Assembly (NCBI GenBank): GCA_011009095.1
Contig: VTPC01090697.1
Coordinates: 269,845 to 333,844 of the forward strand
Reading direction: 5' to 3'
DNA from: Ignelater luminosus
Taxonomy: Eukaryota > Arthropoda > Insecta > Coleoptera > Elateridae
DNA: 64,000 nt
Shown here piece by piece: positions 45,216-57,400 of this stretch; positions within the stretch are counted from its first letter, which is position 1, and every line of letters starts with the position of its first letter. The notes under the pieces are model-generated. The model saw only the letters and a program-made list of their open reading frames with translations. It was not told where the DNA came from and ran no database searches. The position numbers and the translations under genes are program-made.

Positions 45216-46200
45216 ACTATTTCTTAATTATCTTGCAACGTTCCTAGACAAACCAAAGAAATGTAATTAATAATACGTCTCACTGTTTAACAATATGAAA
45301 ATGCAAAAGCTGTCAATAGCATGTTTTTCAATATTAAAATCAAATACTAAACGTTTTTTCTACAAAAAGTCTCTTAGTTTGGTGTGAAAATCAAATCAAA
45401 ATTTACTTAGTAGCCAATGTGATATAAAAACGTACCAGAAGGAGTAACAAATGCAGTCTCGTCTCAATTAGCTCTTTCTACGCGCACTTGATGTACTAAC
45501 CCAATCGTAAGTCTGTGGTATTTACACATCTTACAAGACATATGTACCAAATAGTGACCAAAAAACAATTATTTTTACATATAACTTCATCTCTTTATTG
45601 CATTAAACAAAATATTACAAAACATCTAAATTCTGCACTTGAAAGTATAAAGCAAATTTCTGAAAAGCAAGGCATACCAAACACAAAAAAATTAAAAATC
45701 TTAGGAATATTTAACTTTATTAGTTATTTTTGTGATTTTCATGTTTGAAGCATTTCTAATTTTTTTCTGCAATGTGCATGCGCATGGTACTTAAAACTAT
45801 ACAATTGTTTCATATGCTCAAATTCGATACTGTGACGTAGCTAAGAAAGCCAGAATTATACCAATTGGCAAAGCATGTGGGCATTCTAACCAACATTAAA
45901 TTATTAGTTGGCAGGCGTATGAAACAAAGAAATTTGTTGCTATTATCTTTGGGTGCATTTAGGGAGGCCAGCAGCTTAATTCAGCATAACCTTTGTCAGC
46001 GCATGCTAGCTTTCAGCAGAGAACAGTCTCTTGAATGGGTCTGCTGCTGCTGCAGTTATCACAAATATTTCTTATGTCCGCGAGCAGTAATCACGATGAC
46101 GTGATGCCAAACAGAAAACTTTCGATTGGTTGCCCTTCATATCCCACGTGATTACTGTTGATCTTACATCAACTGGCTTTGGGCACAGCACTGTCAAATT
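45216..46200. other. Unassigned spacer
   Basis: Open frames of 60-80 codons in this stretch have no recognisable motifs. It lies between a LINE scrap and a BEL/Pao fragment. Confidence 0.35.
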
Positions 46201-46935
46201 TTATAGCCTGCAATCTAGACGCCGTCGCCAAGCAAAATCTTCAGCAGTGAGTAGTTTGTACATTCGAACAATACGCTTAGTTAGAATCTTAGCCGCATTT
46301 TTGGGGTTACAATGAATGCATCTCATGCAGTTGTGAATTGCTAACCGCGTGAGATTTCTCTCTTCAATAGGCCAATATTTTGTTCTAATGAAAGACAGCA
46401 AATATTGCTTTGCTACATGACCTAATTTCTTATGTTCTAATGAGAAACATAATTTTGAAAAATGGTGCTTTGGTAATAGTATAGGATGCTTTGTATCAAA
46501 GGGTAATTGAGAAGCCCGTAGTCGATCGTCTACTCGTAATACGCCGTGAATGTCGAGAAAGGGGGATAAGCTCAATATTTTACTTTTAGGAGAAAGTAAT
46601 CTTATGTTATCTCATCAGCATAGGACTCATTCTGAATGCACTTTACTGTATAGATCAAGGCCATATTAAGCTTTTTAACCATGAGAACTCCCTTGATCTT
46701 ACTTTTATTTGACTTTGTACAATTTTGAATAAATCTAAATACGTACTCTGAACGTAGCAATAATCTCTTATAATTTGAGAAACGTTACTAATCAATAACA
46801 CAATCGATTGTAGTATTTATGTAACAAATCCAATTTCTTTTGATCTGTGGTAAGTCAACAGGTTCAACAACTGTTTGTGGAGGCCAGTAGGACAATTCCA
46901 TTTGGAGCCATTCTGGTCCACACCACCATCAACGT
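46201..46935 (-). mobile_element. BEL/Pao fragment (region before and including the integrase zinc finger), minus strand
   Basis: On the minus strand GPEWLQMELSYWPPQ (about 46925-46880) precedes LSPFLDIHGVLRVDDRLRAS and HPILLPKHHFSKL (about 46575-46460), then HNCMRCIHCNPK near 46345-46305. These are the pre-integrase and H2C2 zinc-binding segments of BEL/Pao pol, in order. Stops break the part between 46600 and 46870. It is not continuous with any other BEL/Pao piece in the window. Confidence 0.8.
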
Positions 46936-47379
46936 GATGATTTTAAATTTGAAAGTAAGACGCCTCGTAATAAAAAATCTGTAGCATTTCATGTAGTAGC
47001 AACGTGTGTCTAGGTGGTATCTCTACATGCTTCCTAAATAAAGAAACCTTTGTGACTTGCAAATATTTTTAGATAGGGTGATGTATTGAGCTACTCTAAA
47101 ACAATTGTAGAATCCGTCGACAAGTAAGTTTTATGAGTTTTTCTAACTAATAGTTTGACTAGTTTTGCTGCAAGATGAGCCTCAGACAATTCCAAACGAA
47201 GAATCGCAATCTGCTCCAATAGATTTGGTACATAGTAAGTGTGTTGTGTCTGTGCCCGATTGATCTGTGCTTCTCAAATACACGCAGATACCGTAGGCAT
47301 TCTTAGACGCCAATACATTTTGCAAAATTTTGAACGTAACTATCTGAAAATTGACCTTTCTGATTGTAGTTTTTCCATT
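46936..47379. other. Unassigned spacer
   Basis: Mixed AT-rich sequence with no motif-bearing frame on either strand. Confidence 0.35.
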
Positions 47380-50300
47380 GTTAACTTATGGGTTTTGAAA
47401 CTTCTCCATTCCAGTATTTCTTTTCAGCCTAAACGGCCTGTAGTATTCTACTTGTAATACTTCTTTTACTATATTGTTTCTTATTCTGTCTTGTCGTGTT
47501 ATTTTTTTTACTCGTTTTAGGTATTTCATGTCTATGGCGTTTAGTTTACTTCTGGTCGTGTTTGTTAGTATCCAGCCCTCATTTCCATAGATTGCTTTGT
47601 ATACCACCATTTTTGTTTTCTTAGTTATTTCTTTTTTTCCATTAAACGCTTTTATTTGCCTTTCCTATCATCATCACTTTCGTTTTATTTATGTTTATTC
47701 TCAGATTTTTTTTGAATAACTCTTCTTCCCAAATTTTGATGTGACGTTGTAAGTCATTTTCATTAGCTGCACATATCACTAAGTCATCGGAAATGGCGCA
47801 TTCCGATATGGGTATTTCTTCTATGTAGCTTGTTAAAACCGATGTGAGTTTTTTTTATTTTCTTCTGCGTTGCTTTTATTATGTCATCCATAATCACAAT
47901 AAATAGTATATTGCTCATTACTCCGTCTTGTCTTAATCCATCATCTACGTGAAACATTTGAGACTGCATGTTGTTTTTCTTTACATAGCATTGACTACTT
48001 TCATATAGGTTTTTAGTTGCGTTTATTTGTTTTGTTTAGATGTTTCGTTGTGTTTTAAGCTTATCCACACTTCGTTTTGCAATATTTGTCAAACGCTTTT
48101 TCAATTATTTGTGTTATGGTAAATACATTATTTTGCGTACTTCGTTACCTTCTAAATCCAGTTTGGGCTTTGGCAAGTTACTGTTCTATCTTCACTTTTA
48201 GTGTTTTCACTAGTATTCATTCGTAAGTTTTCAGCACTGTGCTTAATAAAGTTATTCCCCTACAATTGGAGCAGGATCTAGTATCTCTCTTTTTAAATAT
48301 TGGCATTATGATACCAATTTTCCAGTCCTTGGGTACTGCTCCAGAGTTCCACGCTTTGTTAAATATTTTTGTTAACATTTCCGTTCCGTTTTCTAGATAT
48401 TGTCCTGTACATCTTCTTCTGCTACTCGGTTTGTAATTTCTTCTTTTGTCACATTTTGGTCGCTTGTACTTAAGAGTTCCTGGAAATACTCTTTCCATCT
48501 TTCCAGAATTTCTTCGTCTAAGGTTAATATTTCACCATTTGCATTCATCTGTCTCAGTTCTAGATGTTTAATTTTTTCTTATTGTTTTTATAACTCTATA
48601 GAATAATTTCTGGTTCGCTTTATTGTCTACCTTTGTCCTCTATTTTCGAACCGACCTCCTCCCACGTTTTTAGTTCAGTTTGTGCCACCATTTCTTTGAC
48701 TTTGGTGCGTTGATTTTTGTATTTTCATAACTGTCTTCTGTCTGCTTTTCTAAGTATTGTTTCCAGAGTCTTTTCTTGATTTTCACTTGCTCTTTAATAT
48801 CTTGACTCCACCAGCTGTTCTATTTCTTGTTGTTATTCATTGTGCTTGTTCTATATATTTCTTTTGCTGTTTGTTGGTGTCCTTAAATTTCTGCCATATT
48901 TCTTCTAACGTCATTTCGCCCCACTCTAGCTTGTTTATTGCTATTTTACTCTCTAATTGTTTTCTATATTCATCTGTTATTCTTGGCTCTTGTAGTTTGA
49001 AGGATTTGATAGACTCGAGCTTGCGTTCAATTTTATTTGGAATCTGGGTTTATTTTTTCCTGCTTGTCATCTGTTCGCAACGACTAGATAGTGGTCACTA
49101 TGGATGTATGCGCCCCTGTTTACTTTTACATCTGCCATATCTTTCCTGTGTAATCTATCAATAAGGAAATAATCTATAATGAATTTCTTCTCTCTACTAC
49201 TACTATTTGTAGATGTCTTTGTGCGTGTAAAAGCTATTTGTAATGATCATGTTATTTTATGTGCAAAAATTTATCATTCTATTTCCATTATTATTCTTAT
49301 GGTTTTTCCTTGGGATCCTAGTACATCATTTGCCCCGTTACTTCTTTTACCAACTTTACTTCTATAGTAATCTAGTAGTGTGGTTCACAAGTTCTATTTT
49401 GGCTATTTTTTGCCCGACTTCACCAAAAATTATGATCGAGGTGTCATTCGATTCGGAAGGGCATTTAGAAACTTTTCGAACATTTCGAAGTCCCGCCCAA
49501 GAATATTGCAAAAGTTATAAACAAATTCGTAAAAAAGGGGATTTCGTTTTTTGCAAATATCTCGGAGAATCGTGCAAATATCCGAAATCAAAAACAAGAT
49601 CCTTAAAGAGCAGGAAATTTCCTACAAAAAAGTCCTAAACTTGTGAACCACACTATAGTATAATTATTCGTGTATTTAGGTTTTCTACATCTGTTAGTTC
49701 TCAGAATTCATCTTTCTTTCTTTATACTGCATCCTCGCTTGGTCCGTAGACTATTACCATCGTTGTTTTCAGATACTTCTCTAATTGCATTTCAACTTTC
49801 AAAATATTTTTGGAGATAAATTCCCACTGGTTTATACTATTTGCATGTTTTTGTTTTATTATACACCCTACTCCTTCTGCTGCTCTCTTGTCTAGTGATA
49901 CACCACCGTACATCAGAATGTGAACAGCTGTTTTTGTCATTCCTTGCCCTATTTTCTTTGTTTCTGTTACTGCAGGTAAATCTGATTTTGTTTTTTGAAA
50001 TTCTTAGATTAGTTTCTTTTCTTTTCCGTTTATACTTCTAATGTTTCAATTTCCCAGTCTTAAGTGATTTTTTACTTTTTTCCTGTACTGTGATATTGCC
50101 TGGTTTGTCTTCTTAATATCTATCCTTGGACTGCTGCTTTAGTTTTTTAAATTTTTTATTTCTATTTTTTCTGTATTCTTATCTCATCTGCACTCGACCC
50201 CATCAATAGTTATTTTGTTACATCCCATTCTAACATTTTCCCTTTTCTTTTTCCTCTTTAACAATTCCTTTCATTTGTTTTTGCATATCTACCTTTTGTT

Positions 50301-50860
50301 TTGTAAAGTCATTATTAAGATATATCTTTGCTGTGGTTTTGTTATCCTTTAGTTTGTGTTTGTTTCTCATGACTTGTATCTTGTCTTGTTCATTTTCCAG
50401 GCTAGTTTGACAAACCTCTTTATCTAGTTGACGGGCTTCTTTAACCTGTACGTTCAGACCCAGATGCTTGTTTATAAAATTTTCCATTGTCTGTTGTAAC
50501 TCAATGTTATCTACTGTTTCTATCTCTATTCCATTCAAAACTATATTATTTCTCATTTTTTTTATCTAGATTTTTCACCATATTTTTCAGCTCACCTATT
50601 TCTCTTCTCATTTCCATATTTTCGCTTTTGAGTTTCTCATTCTTGTTTTTTAGGATCTCCATTTCTTCAGTTAATTCGATTTTTATGTCTTTTGTTGCCT
50701 TTATTATTGTGTCTAGCAAGTCATCATTTCTATTATGCAATTTAGGTGTGGTTTTCATTGTTTTTTTAGTTTTTGTAAATTCCCCTGGAGTCTTTTTACC
50801 TACTGGTCGTCTTTTTCTTGTCTCGTCATCCCTAGTATATTCATCGTCACTCTCCATTTT
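47380..50860 (-). mobile_element. Near full-length but decayed LINE (ORF1, endonuclease, RT), minus strand
   Basis: Starting from the 5' end near 50857, a Lys/Glu-rich coiled-coil ORF1 opens MESDDEYTRDDETRKRR and continues with LVLNGIEIETVD-like sequence (50556-50230). Endonuclease traces follow, including KRAAEGVGCIIKQK and VIVYGPSED (49940-49722). The RT has WKIGIIMPIFKKRDTRSCSNCRGITLL (about 48340-48255, in part), DGLRQDGVMSNILFIVIMDDI (about 47950-47885) and the C-terminal GNEGWILTNTTRSKL (about 47585-47540). This is about 3.5 kb in proper LINE order with many stops and frameshifts. A MITE-like element sits inside the endonuclease part at 49378-49653. Confidence 0.8.
49378..49653. mobile_element. 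MITE-like element with 16-bp terminal inverted repeats and TA flanks
   Basis: The left end reads GTGTGGTTCACAAGTT and the right end is its exact reverse complement; both are flanked by TA. The 276-bp interior has no coding capacity. It interrupts the LINE at 47380-50860, so it arrived later. The structure suits a non-autonomous TA-targeting DNA transposon; the parent family is not identifiable here. Confidence 0.8.
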
Positions 50861-51470
50861 TAGAATATTTTATAGCCTTGGTTATTGGAGTTTGAAAGAT
50901 TTTTCAGAGCAAAAACTTCAAGGAACAGGTTTACCTTTTTAATAAACAAAAGGGAGATGAATTTTTATGTTTTTATCCGATAAAAACTGTTTATTTCACA
51001 TGCGCGTTATTTTGATTGTCGTTAACTCGAGTTGCCTCATAAAAGCCACAGAAGATTTTAAAATCTTTTGCTCAAGAAATAATTGCTGAACCAATTGAAA
51101 AAATATTGATCAGGAGTATCAATAATGTAGGCCCAATTCCCAAGCGGAATCTATTGTTCTGTAAGCACAAAGAATAATTTACTTTAATACCTAATTTATT
51201 ACGTGTCCAAAGAGAAAACTCAGGAGATAAGTTTATAATTAAATTAAACTCTTAGTGTACACACAATTTTACTTGTGGTTATACTAAAATGTTTTATTTA
51301 ATGTTGTTTTTATTTCGTTAATATCTTTAAAAGCATAGGTAATTAATTAAAATCAAACACCATTTTTTATTTCCACAATGTTATAAATTAATAATCTGAA
51401 GGTTAATTCAATTATTCTTGTCTTTTCAATCAATAGCTCAAAGAAGCAACAATTCTAGAAAGTAAACAAA
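50861..51470. other. Intergenic 5' flank of GR-f
   Basis: AT-rich and without recognised features apart from the leader AGAAGCAACAATTC shortly before the ATG, which resembles the sequence upstream of GR-d. Confidence 0.4.
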
Positions 51471-54400
51471 ATGAAATTCAGGGATTTGGTTAAAACCAAA
51501 GCTATTACATCTGATTGCATTGCTTGCATATTACGCCCCCTGTTAACAATGTCATACATATTTGGCCCGTATGCTATATGTGTTTATTGTCCACATTCAA
51601 AAAAGCCAAGCTCAACAGTAAAATTTGCAAAATCAAAAATTCAAACGATACTTTCGGTTGTAATGATTTCGTTATCGATTATGACTACGGTTGTGGGCAT
51701 TTTTGACATCTTTGCATTTAATAATATCAATGCAACAATGATAAGAGCGATGGAAACTATATTTTGTATAGAATCAACTGTAGTTTCTATTTTTAGTAGA
51801 ATAAATTATAATCTTAAATTAGCAGAATTAAATGGTCTTGCAGCAATAATCGCCAAACGTCAATCTTATGGAATTAACACCCTTTTCGATCGAGAATGCG
51901 CAAGAACGTTTGTTAAAAGATCCTACTTAATGCTCATTGTATGTTTGTTAGCGGGAGCGGTTTGTCTAACGCACTTGTTTTATCAGAATTCCCATTCTGG
52001 CTTCATAGTGATAAGCCTGAAAATAATTTCAGTGACCTTTGTTATGCTGGCTCAATCTGTACTATTTTGGAACCAAATTCTCCAAATATCTGTGTATCAG
52101 CTAATGTTTAAAAAATGTTTTGAAAATTTAAAATGTGTGTTAATGCCAGAATATGACCTCGATGGGAATGTACCTTCAAGTGGATGTTCAAAATCAGTCT
52201 GTCTGGAAAGAACAAAAAACATGTACATGAGCTTACTGTGGAACTATCGACATTTCACGGCATTTTTACAACCAACTATGATATTTACTTGGATAATGCT
52301 GGTGTTTGTCTTAATTTGCCAGTTTTATATTTTATTGCTTGTATATGATGGCGAGATCAAAGCAGATCCATTTTTAGAAATAAGAGTTTACGGGACTACT
52401 TTTACAATTATTATTGTAGTTATAGCAACAGAACGACTTTATGATGCAGTAAGTTCTTAATTGTCAGTCATTTGATTTCGATGGTTTTGTTTGTTTTTGT
52501 GTTTATCGAAAGTTTATTTTTTATATCAACAATCACCCCGTGGCTCTATTATTTTTAGCAATTGAACAGTGTCGAAAACACCAATTAATGTAAGCAGATC
52601 TAAATTCAGAAATGTGATAGATGACCTTCATGCACATAGCAAGAACTTCTCCAACTTTATCATTGTTGATAGTTTCTATCATAGAATTTTCCGTACTATA
52701 AGCGCTTTTTAAGGAATATACTAATAAATTGCTGGTTTTACTTTCAGAGTGAAGACATATTGTCATTTCTATTCAAGTATCCAATCAGTAAATTAAGTGC
52801 AACTGAAGCTACACAGGTAAGTACCAGTTGTTTATTATTACTAAAGTTAACAGCAAAATATCTGTGGAAGATTTAGTTACTTTTTTACAGTTTATAATAA
52901 GCTACATACTCGTTCGTTATATTTTATAGAGAAATTACCAAATGTCCTGTTAACGAACCGGAGATAGAATGGTAGATAAAACCACAAATGAGCTAATAGA
53001 ACGACCTCGTCTCATAGAAATGCGGTTGCCTAACAAAAGAAAAACAATTCAAGGAATTTGTTGTTTAAATTCGAAAAGGGCAGAAAGAACGAAGGTGTTT
53101 TAGGTGTCGAAAGTTCGGCGTCATCAGAGTTTTTAAAATCAACTAGTGAAGCATTCGTAAGCACAGCTGATAGTAATTTTGGCGAGTCGAAGGTGTGACT
53201 AGTATGAACCAGCAGCAAGTTTAGGTGGAAAACTCAAAAATTATTTACGCTTATGCGCAAGTGCTCTCACTTCCAAGATGCAAATGTGTCTGAAAACTCA
53301 ATCATATGCAGAATGTTTGGAAGAAACCTGCTATAGATTATCCATACCTTTAACAAACAATTTGAGTTTAAGACTAATGAAAACGGCTGTACATTTCTGA
53401 AGGATGGTAAAGTTTGACTGACGAGCCAAAACATCCCGAAAGGGTCGTATATAAGTTACAAAAGAAACGTATGTTGCTGGAACGACAAATACATAGTAGT
53501 TGTGGCACCAGAGGTTGGCACATCAAAGCAAACGTCACTTTGCAAAAGTACTTGAAGCAGTATACCTTTACGGTCAAGGTTAATGGAGAATTTTTTAGAC
53601 ACTGTGTGTTCGGTAAACAATATCGTGCAAATTTTTTGGAGCATAAAGACAGAGCAAATTACAGCCGGGAAACTTAAATCATAGATGGTGCCAGGTACTG
53701 TGTTTTAATGGTATCTTTACAGAATCTAGACGTGTACATATATTAACTCAACAGGCATTGCAGGCAGTTAACTATTCACATTATAACTCAATTAGTTCCA
53801 CTCTTGCCCTTGTTCTTCTTTGAAAACTCTCACTACAGTTTTCTATACCTGTCCATCCAATGCCTTTATTTTCCAGTCTTCAACGTTGATACTTCTGAGG
53901 TTCTCCATCACACTGCTATACTATCTCTTTCATGGTCTTCCTGTTTTCTGCTTATTGATTGGTCTTTGTAAAATGACATCTTTGGCATTCTTTCTCTGAT
54001 TATCCTCTCTACATGCCCCAACCATATTAGTCTCTGTAGCTTAGTTTGGTTCCTTGTATAAAGATTTCAGTTTCCCATTTGTTATTCTTCTCCATCCCTC
54101 CTCTGTGTTGTCCTTTCATATATCCCTCTTAGTATTTTCCTTTCCCATCTCTTTAAAATTTCTTTGTTATTTTTTCTAAACACCAAGGTTTTAGTTGCAT
54201 ATGCTACTGTAGGTCTAATTTGTTTTTCTTGATAAATACTTTGACTTCATTAACACAGCTAACCTTCCATTATTTTGGTTTCCCCTGGATACCTTGTTCT
54301 TTATTTATAAGTCTTCTTTACCACTTTTCGCTAATGTTACTCGTAGATACACAAAATGTTTAACCTTTTCAGATTTATGTTCTTTTCCTGCTTGGGATGT

Positions 54401-57400
54401 AAGTTGAACTTGGTTTTTATCGTCCCCTCCTGTATTTCCCACTACCATATACTTTGTCTTCTTTTGATTTATTTCCAGATCGGAATTTCCAGCTTCTTTT
54501 TCTAGTTTACGCATAACTCGTTGCAGCTTTTTTTTATTGACATTTGTTGTTGAAAATAGTACCGTCTGTAAAGGATCTCCTCTGTTGATTTCGAACTCTT
54601 CGGATTTACAATCCCTCCAAATTATTTGATTCTTTGTCTTATTAAAATCTATTTTTATTGACTTTACTATCTTTGCTGGGATGCTTAACTGATTCTTTTA
54701 ACTGATACATCCTCGTTCTGTCAATTCTATCATAGGCTTATCTAAAGTCTATGAAGCAGGCATACAATGTTACTTTGAATTCATAGCACGTAGTCTGAAT
54801 TTCTCTCAGGGAAAAGATCTGATCCATCACTGCTTTGTGGCTTCTGAAACCTGCTTGATGCTCTCCTAGTGACTTTTTGGCATAGTTGTTTAGCTTGTTT
54901 CTTAAACCTGCTGTTAGTATTCTGTAGCATGCATGGCGAATCTTCTATAATTTTCGCAGTGAAACCTGTCTCCTTTTTTGTATATCAGAGTTGTCATCGC
55001 TTTGGACCAGTCTTCCGACATTCAACCCTACTTGATAAGCTCGTATAATCTCTCTAGTGCTCCTTCTCTTCCTGCTTTTAGCATTTCAGCTACAATTTCA
55101 CTTTACCCTGACCGCTTGTTGATTTTCAACCGTTTGGTTATAATTTTTATTTTCTTTCTTGGCTTGGAGGTTCTACCGTCACTCGATTTCTTCACTATCT
55201 TGGCTTACTACTTTTCTTCCGTTTTTTTTATTTAACAGTTTTTTAAAGGGTTCACATATCAATTTTTTTAATGAAACCATTATTTCCATAGGATGATGTT
55301 CGTGCTTCCTTGTGTATTTGTTTTCTTTGCTTTTGTGCGCTTCTTACGACAATGCGCTTCTTTATTGCAAAGCCATTTAATCATTTGTTAAGTCATTGAA
55401 GGCCATAACGTTTTCTTTGGTGTCCTTTATCATGAAACCTGTTCCAAGAATTCTATTTTTCCCCCACTTTTAAAAAAGACTACATTCTCCATCTCTACTA
55501 TATCCGAGCCTAGTTATTTTGTCTCTTGCAAGGCTATCATGTCCAGGTTGTATCTTTCTATTTTTTTTTTGAGTTTTTTGAGACTTGCAGAATAGAAAGC
55601 TCCTTTTAATTAGTTCTTTGATTTTTGTTCTGTTCTCTTGTACCATCTTCATTCCTCGTCTTCTATCGGTAGTTTGCTAAAGCTTATTTTAACTGTTTTT
55701 CCGTTTTTTTCTCTTCCTGTACCTTCTGCCTAATTATTCTTGCATTTGTTTCTCTCTCGTACTAAGGTCGTGGTTTATGTATATTCTGTCGTTTGTTTTG
55801 TTCTTCAGTTTGTATTTGTTTTCCATTATTCTTCTTTATCTTCTACCGTACTCAACTTAATAAACACGTCTCTTCGCCTAGTTGTCTTGCTGCTTTTACT
55901 TGTACTTAGACCTCTAAAGTATTATCCATAAGTTCGTTATTGTATTCTTTAACTCTCTAGTGTTTGAGATGACTATTTTGAGCCCATGCAATTTTCTCTG
56001 TTTTTTCCAGGCTTTCCATCATTTTTTAGACAGTACTTTTTGTTTTCTTATGCTTTCGTTCTTTGTTGCATTTAAGCTACAAAGCTTTACTTTCTTGCTT
56101 TAGAAGTTCAATATCTCTTCTGGATTCTCTCTGTTCATATTCATTTTCTTCATTTCGTTTTTTAGCTAAACGTGCGTTATCTATCTCTGTCTGACTTTTA
56201 ATCATCCTAGGAAAATAGTCAAACCATTGGCTTTAATTTCTTTTATATTGTTGTATATTTCCAGTGCAGTCTTGTTTTTTATTTCGTCGTTGTAATAGCT
56301 TCCACTGCGAACCATGATTTAAGAAAAATCTTGACTTATTGCTGCCCTTTTACATTCCCTCGCAGTCATTCTGTTGCCTTCTTAATTGCCCTTATTTTAG
56401 CTTGAAACTGCTACATCCTCTTTTAACGCTTTCCTGTATTCATATCCTATTCTCTAAAAGACTAAAAAATCGTTCCAGTTTTGTTTTTTTTTTATTTCGC
56501 AGTCGTCCGTATAGATATTCAACCCAATTGGTTCTATTTCTATAAGGTCATGACTAGTAAAAGAAACCAAACCATAATGGTGGTATGCCTGCCACTACTT
56601 TCAAAGGCGGTGGCAGTTGCTCGATATATCTTAGTGATAGGCAGTAAAAAGGGTTTTTGTGGTGCATTTAAATGTTTCTTGATCCTTGTCTCCTTACTAT
56701 TTCCACTTCAGTTTCTGATCCATAAGTAAATAGAGATCCCTTTAGGAATACAATTCTAAAGGTACGTCTAACGCCTTACGTCTTGCTACAAATTGCTGCA
56801 ACACATTCTGTGCTACTTTACAAGCCTTTATTCATGGGTGTTTGCAATGCTCTATGTTCAGACGTTGTTTGTCTGTCACAATTTCTAGGTATTTCGGTTT
56901 AATTCTCAATTGAATTGTGATACTCTTGCATTTGATTTTAGAATTTCTTTGTAATCATGAGACACTAATAAACAATCTTTGTGTTCTTCAATGTTGTACA
57001 GTAATTTACCATTTCCAGTCCAGCGTACATAAACTTCCATTTCTTCTCTAAGCGTTTTGTAGATGCAGCTGCGAGTCTTTGAACAGATCCCCTGATGGTA
57101 GTGTTTTCATATCTTGGAACCAGCTTTCCATAATTAATCTTTGTGGGCTCCCACAATTTAATTCTTTATGTACTCTCCCATTTGTAAGTCTTCTCTTTTT
57201 AAGGAAATCTTCGGTTGCCAATCACAAATTTCTTTGTTTTATTTAATTACTCGTAAGATTTTATCAATTGCATCTATAATTGGGATATTTATCCTAAACG
57301 CAAACTGATTTTTGAGAATTTCTTCATTTTTTCCATAAAGTAAATCAAGCTTCTTTTTTCCCAAGACTGGTAATAGGCTAATAAACTGAAAGCTCCTAGC

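Noticed and set aside
53414-53677. Host exon in the GR-f intron
   Set aside because: There are open frames on both strands but no splice-flanked block, no recognised domain and no repeat of the receptor exon pattern.
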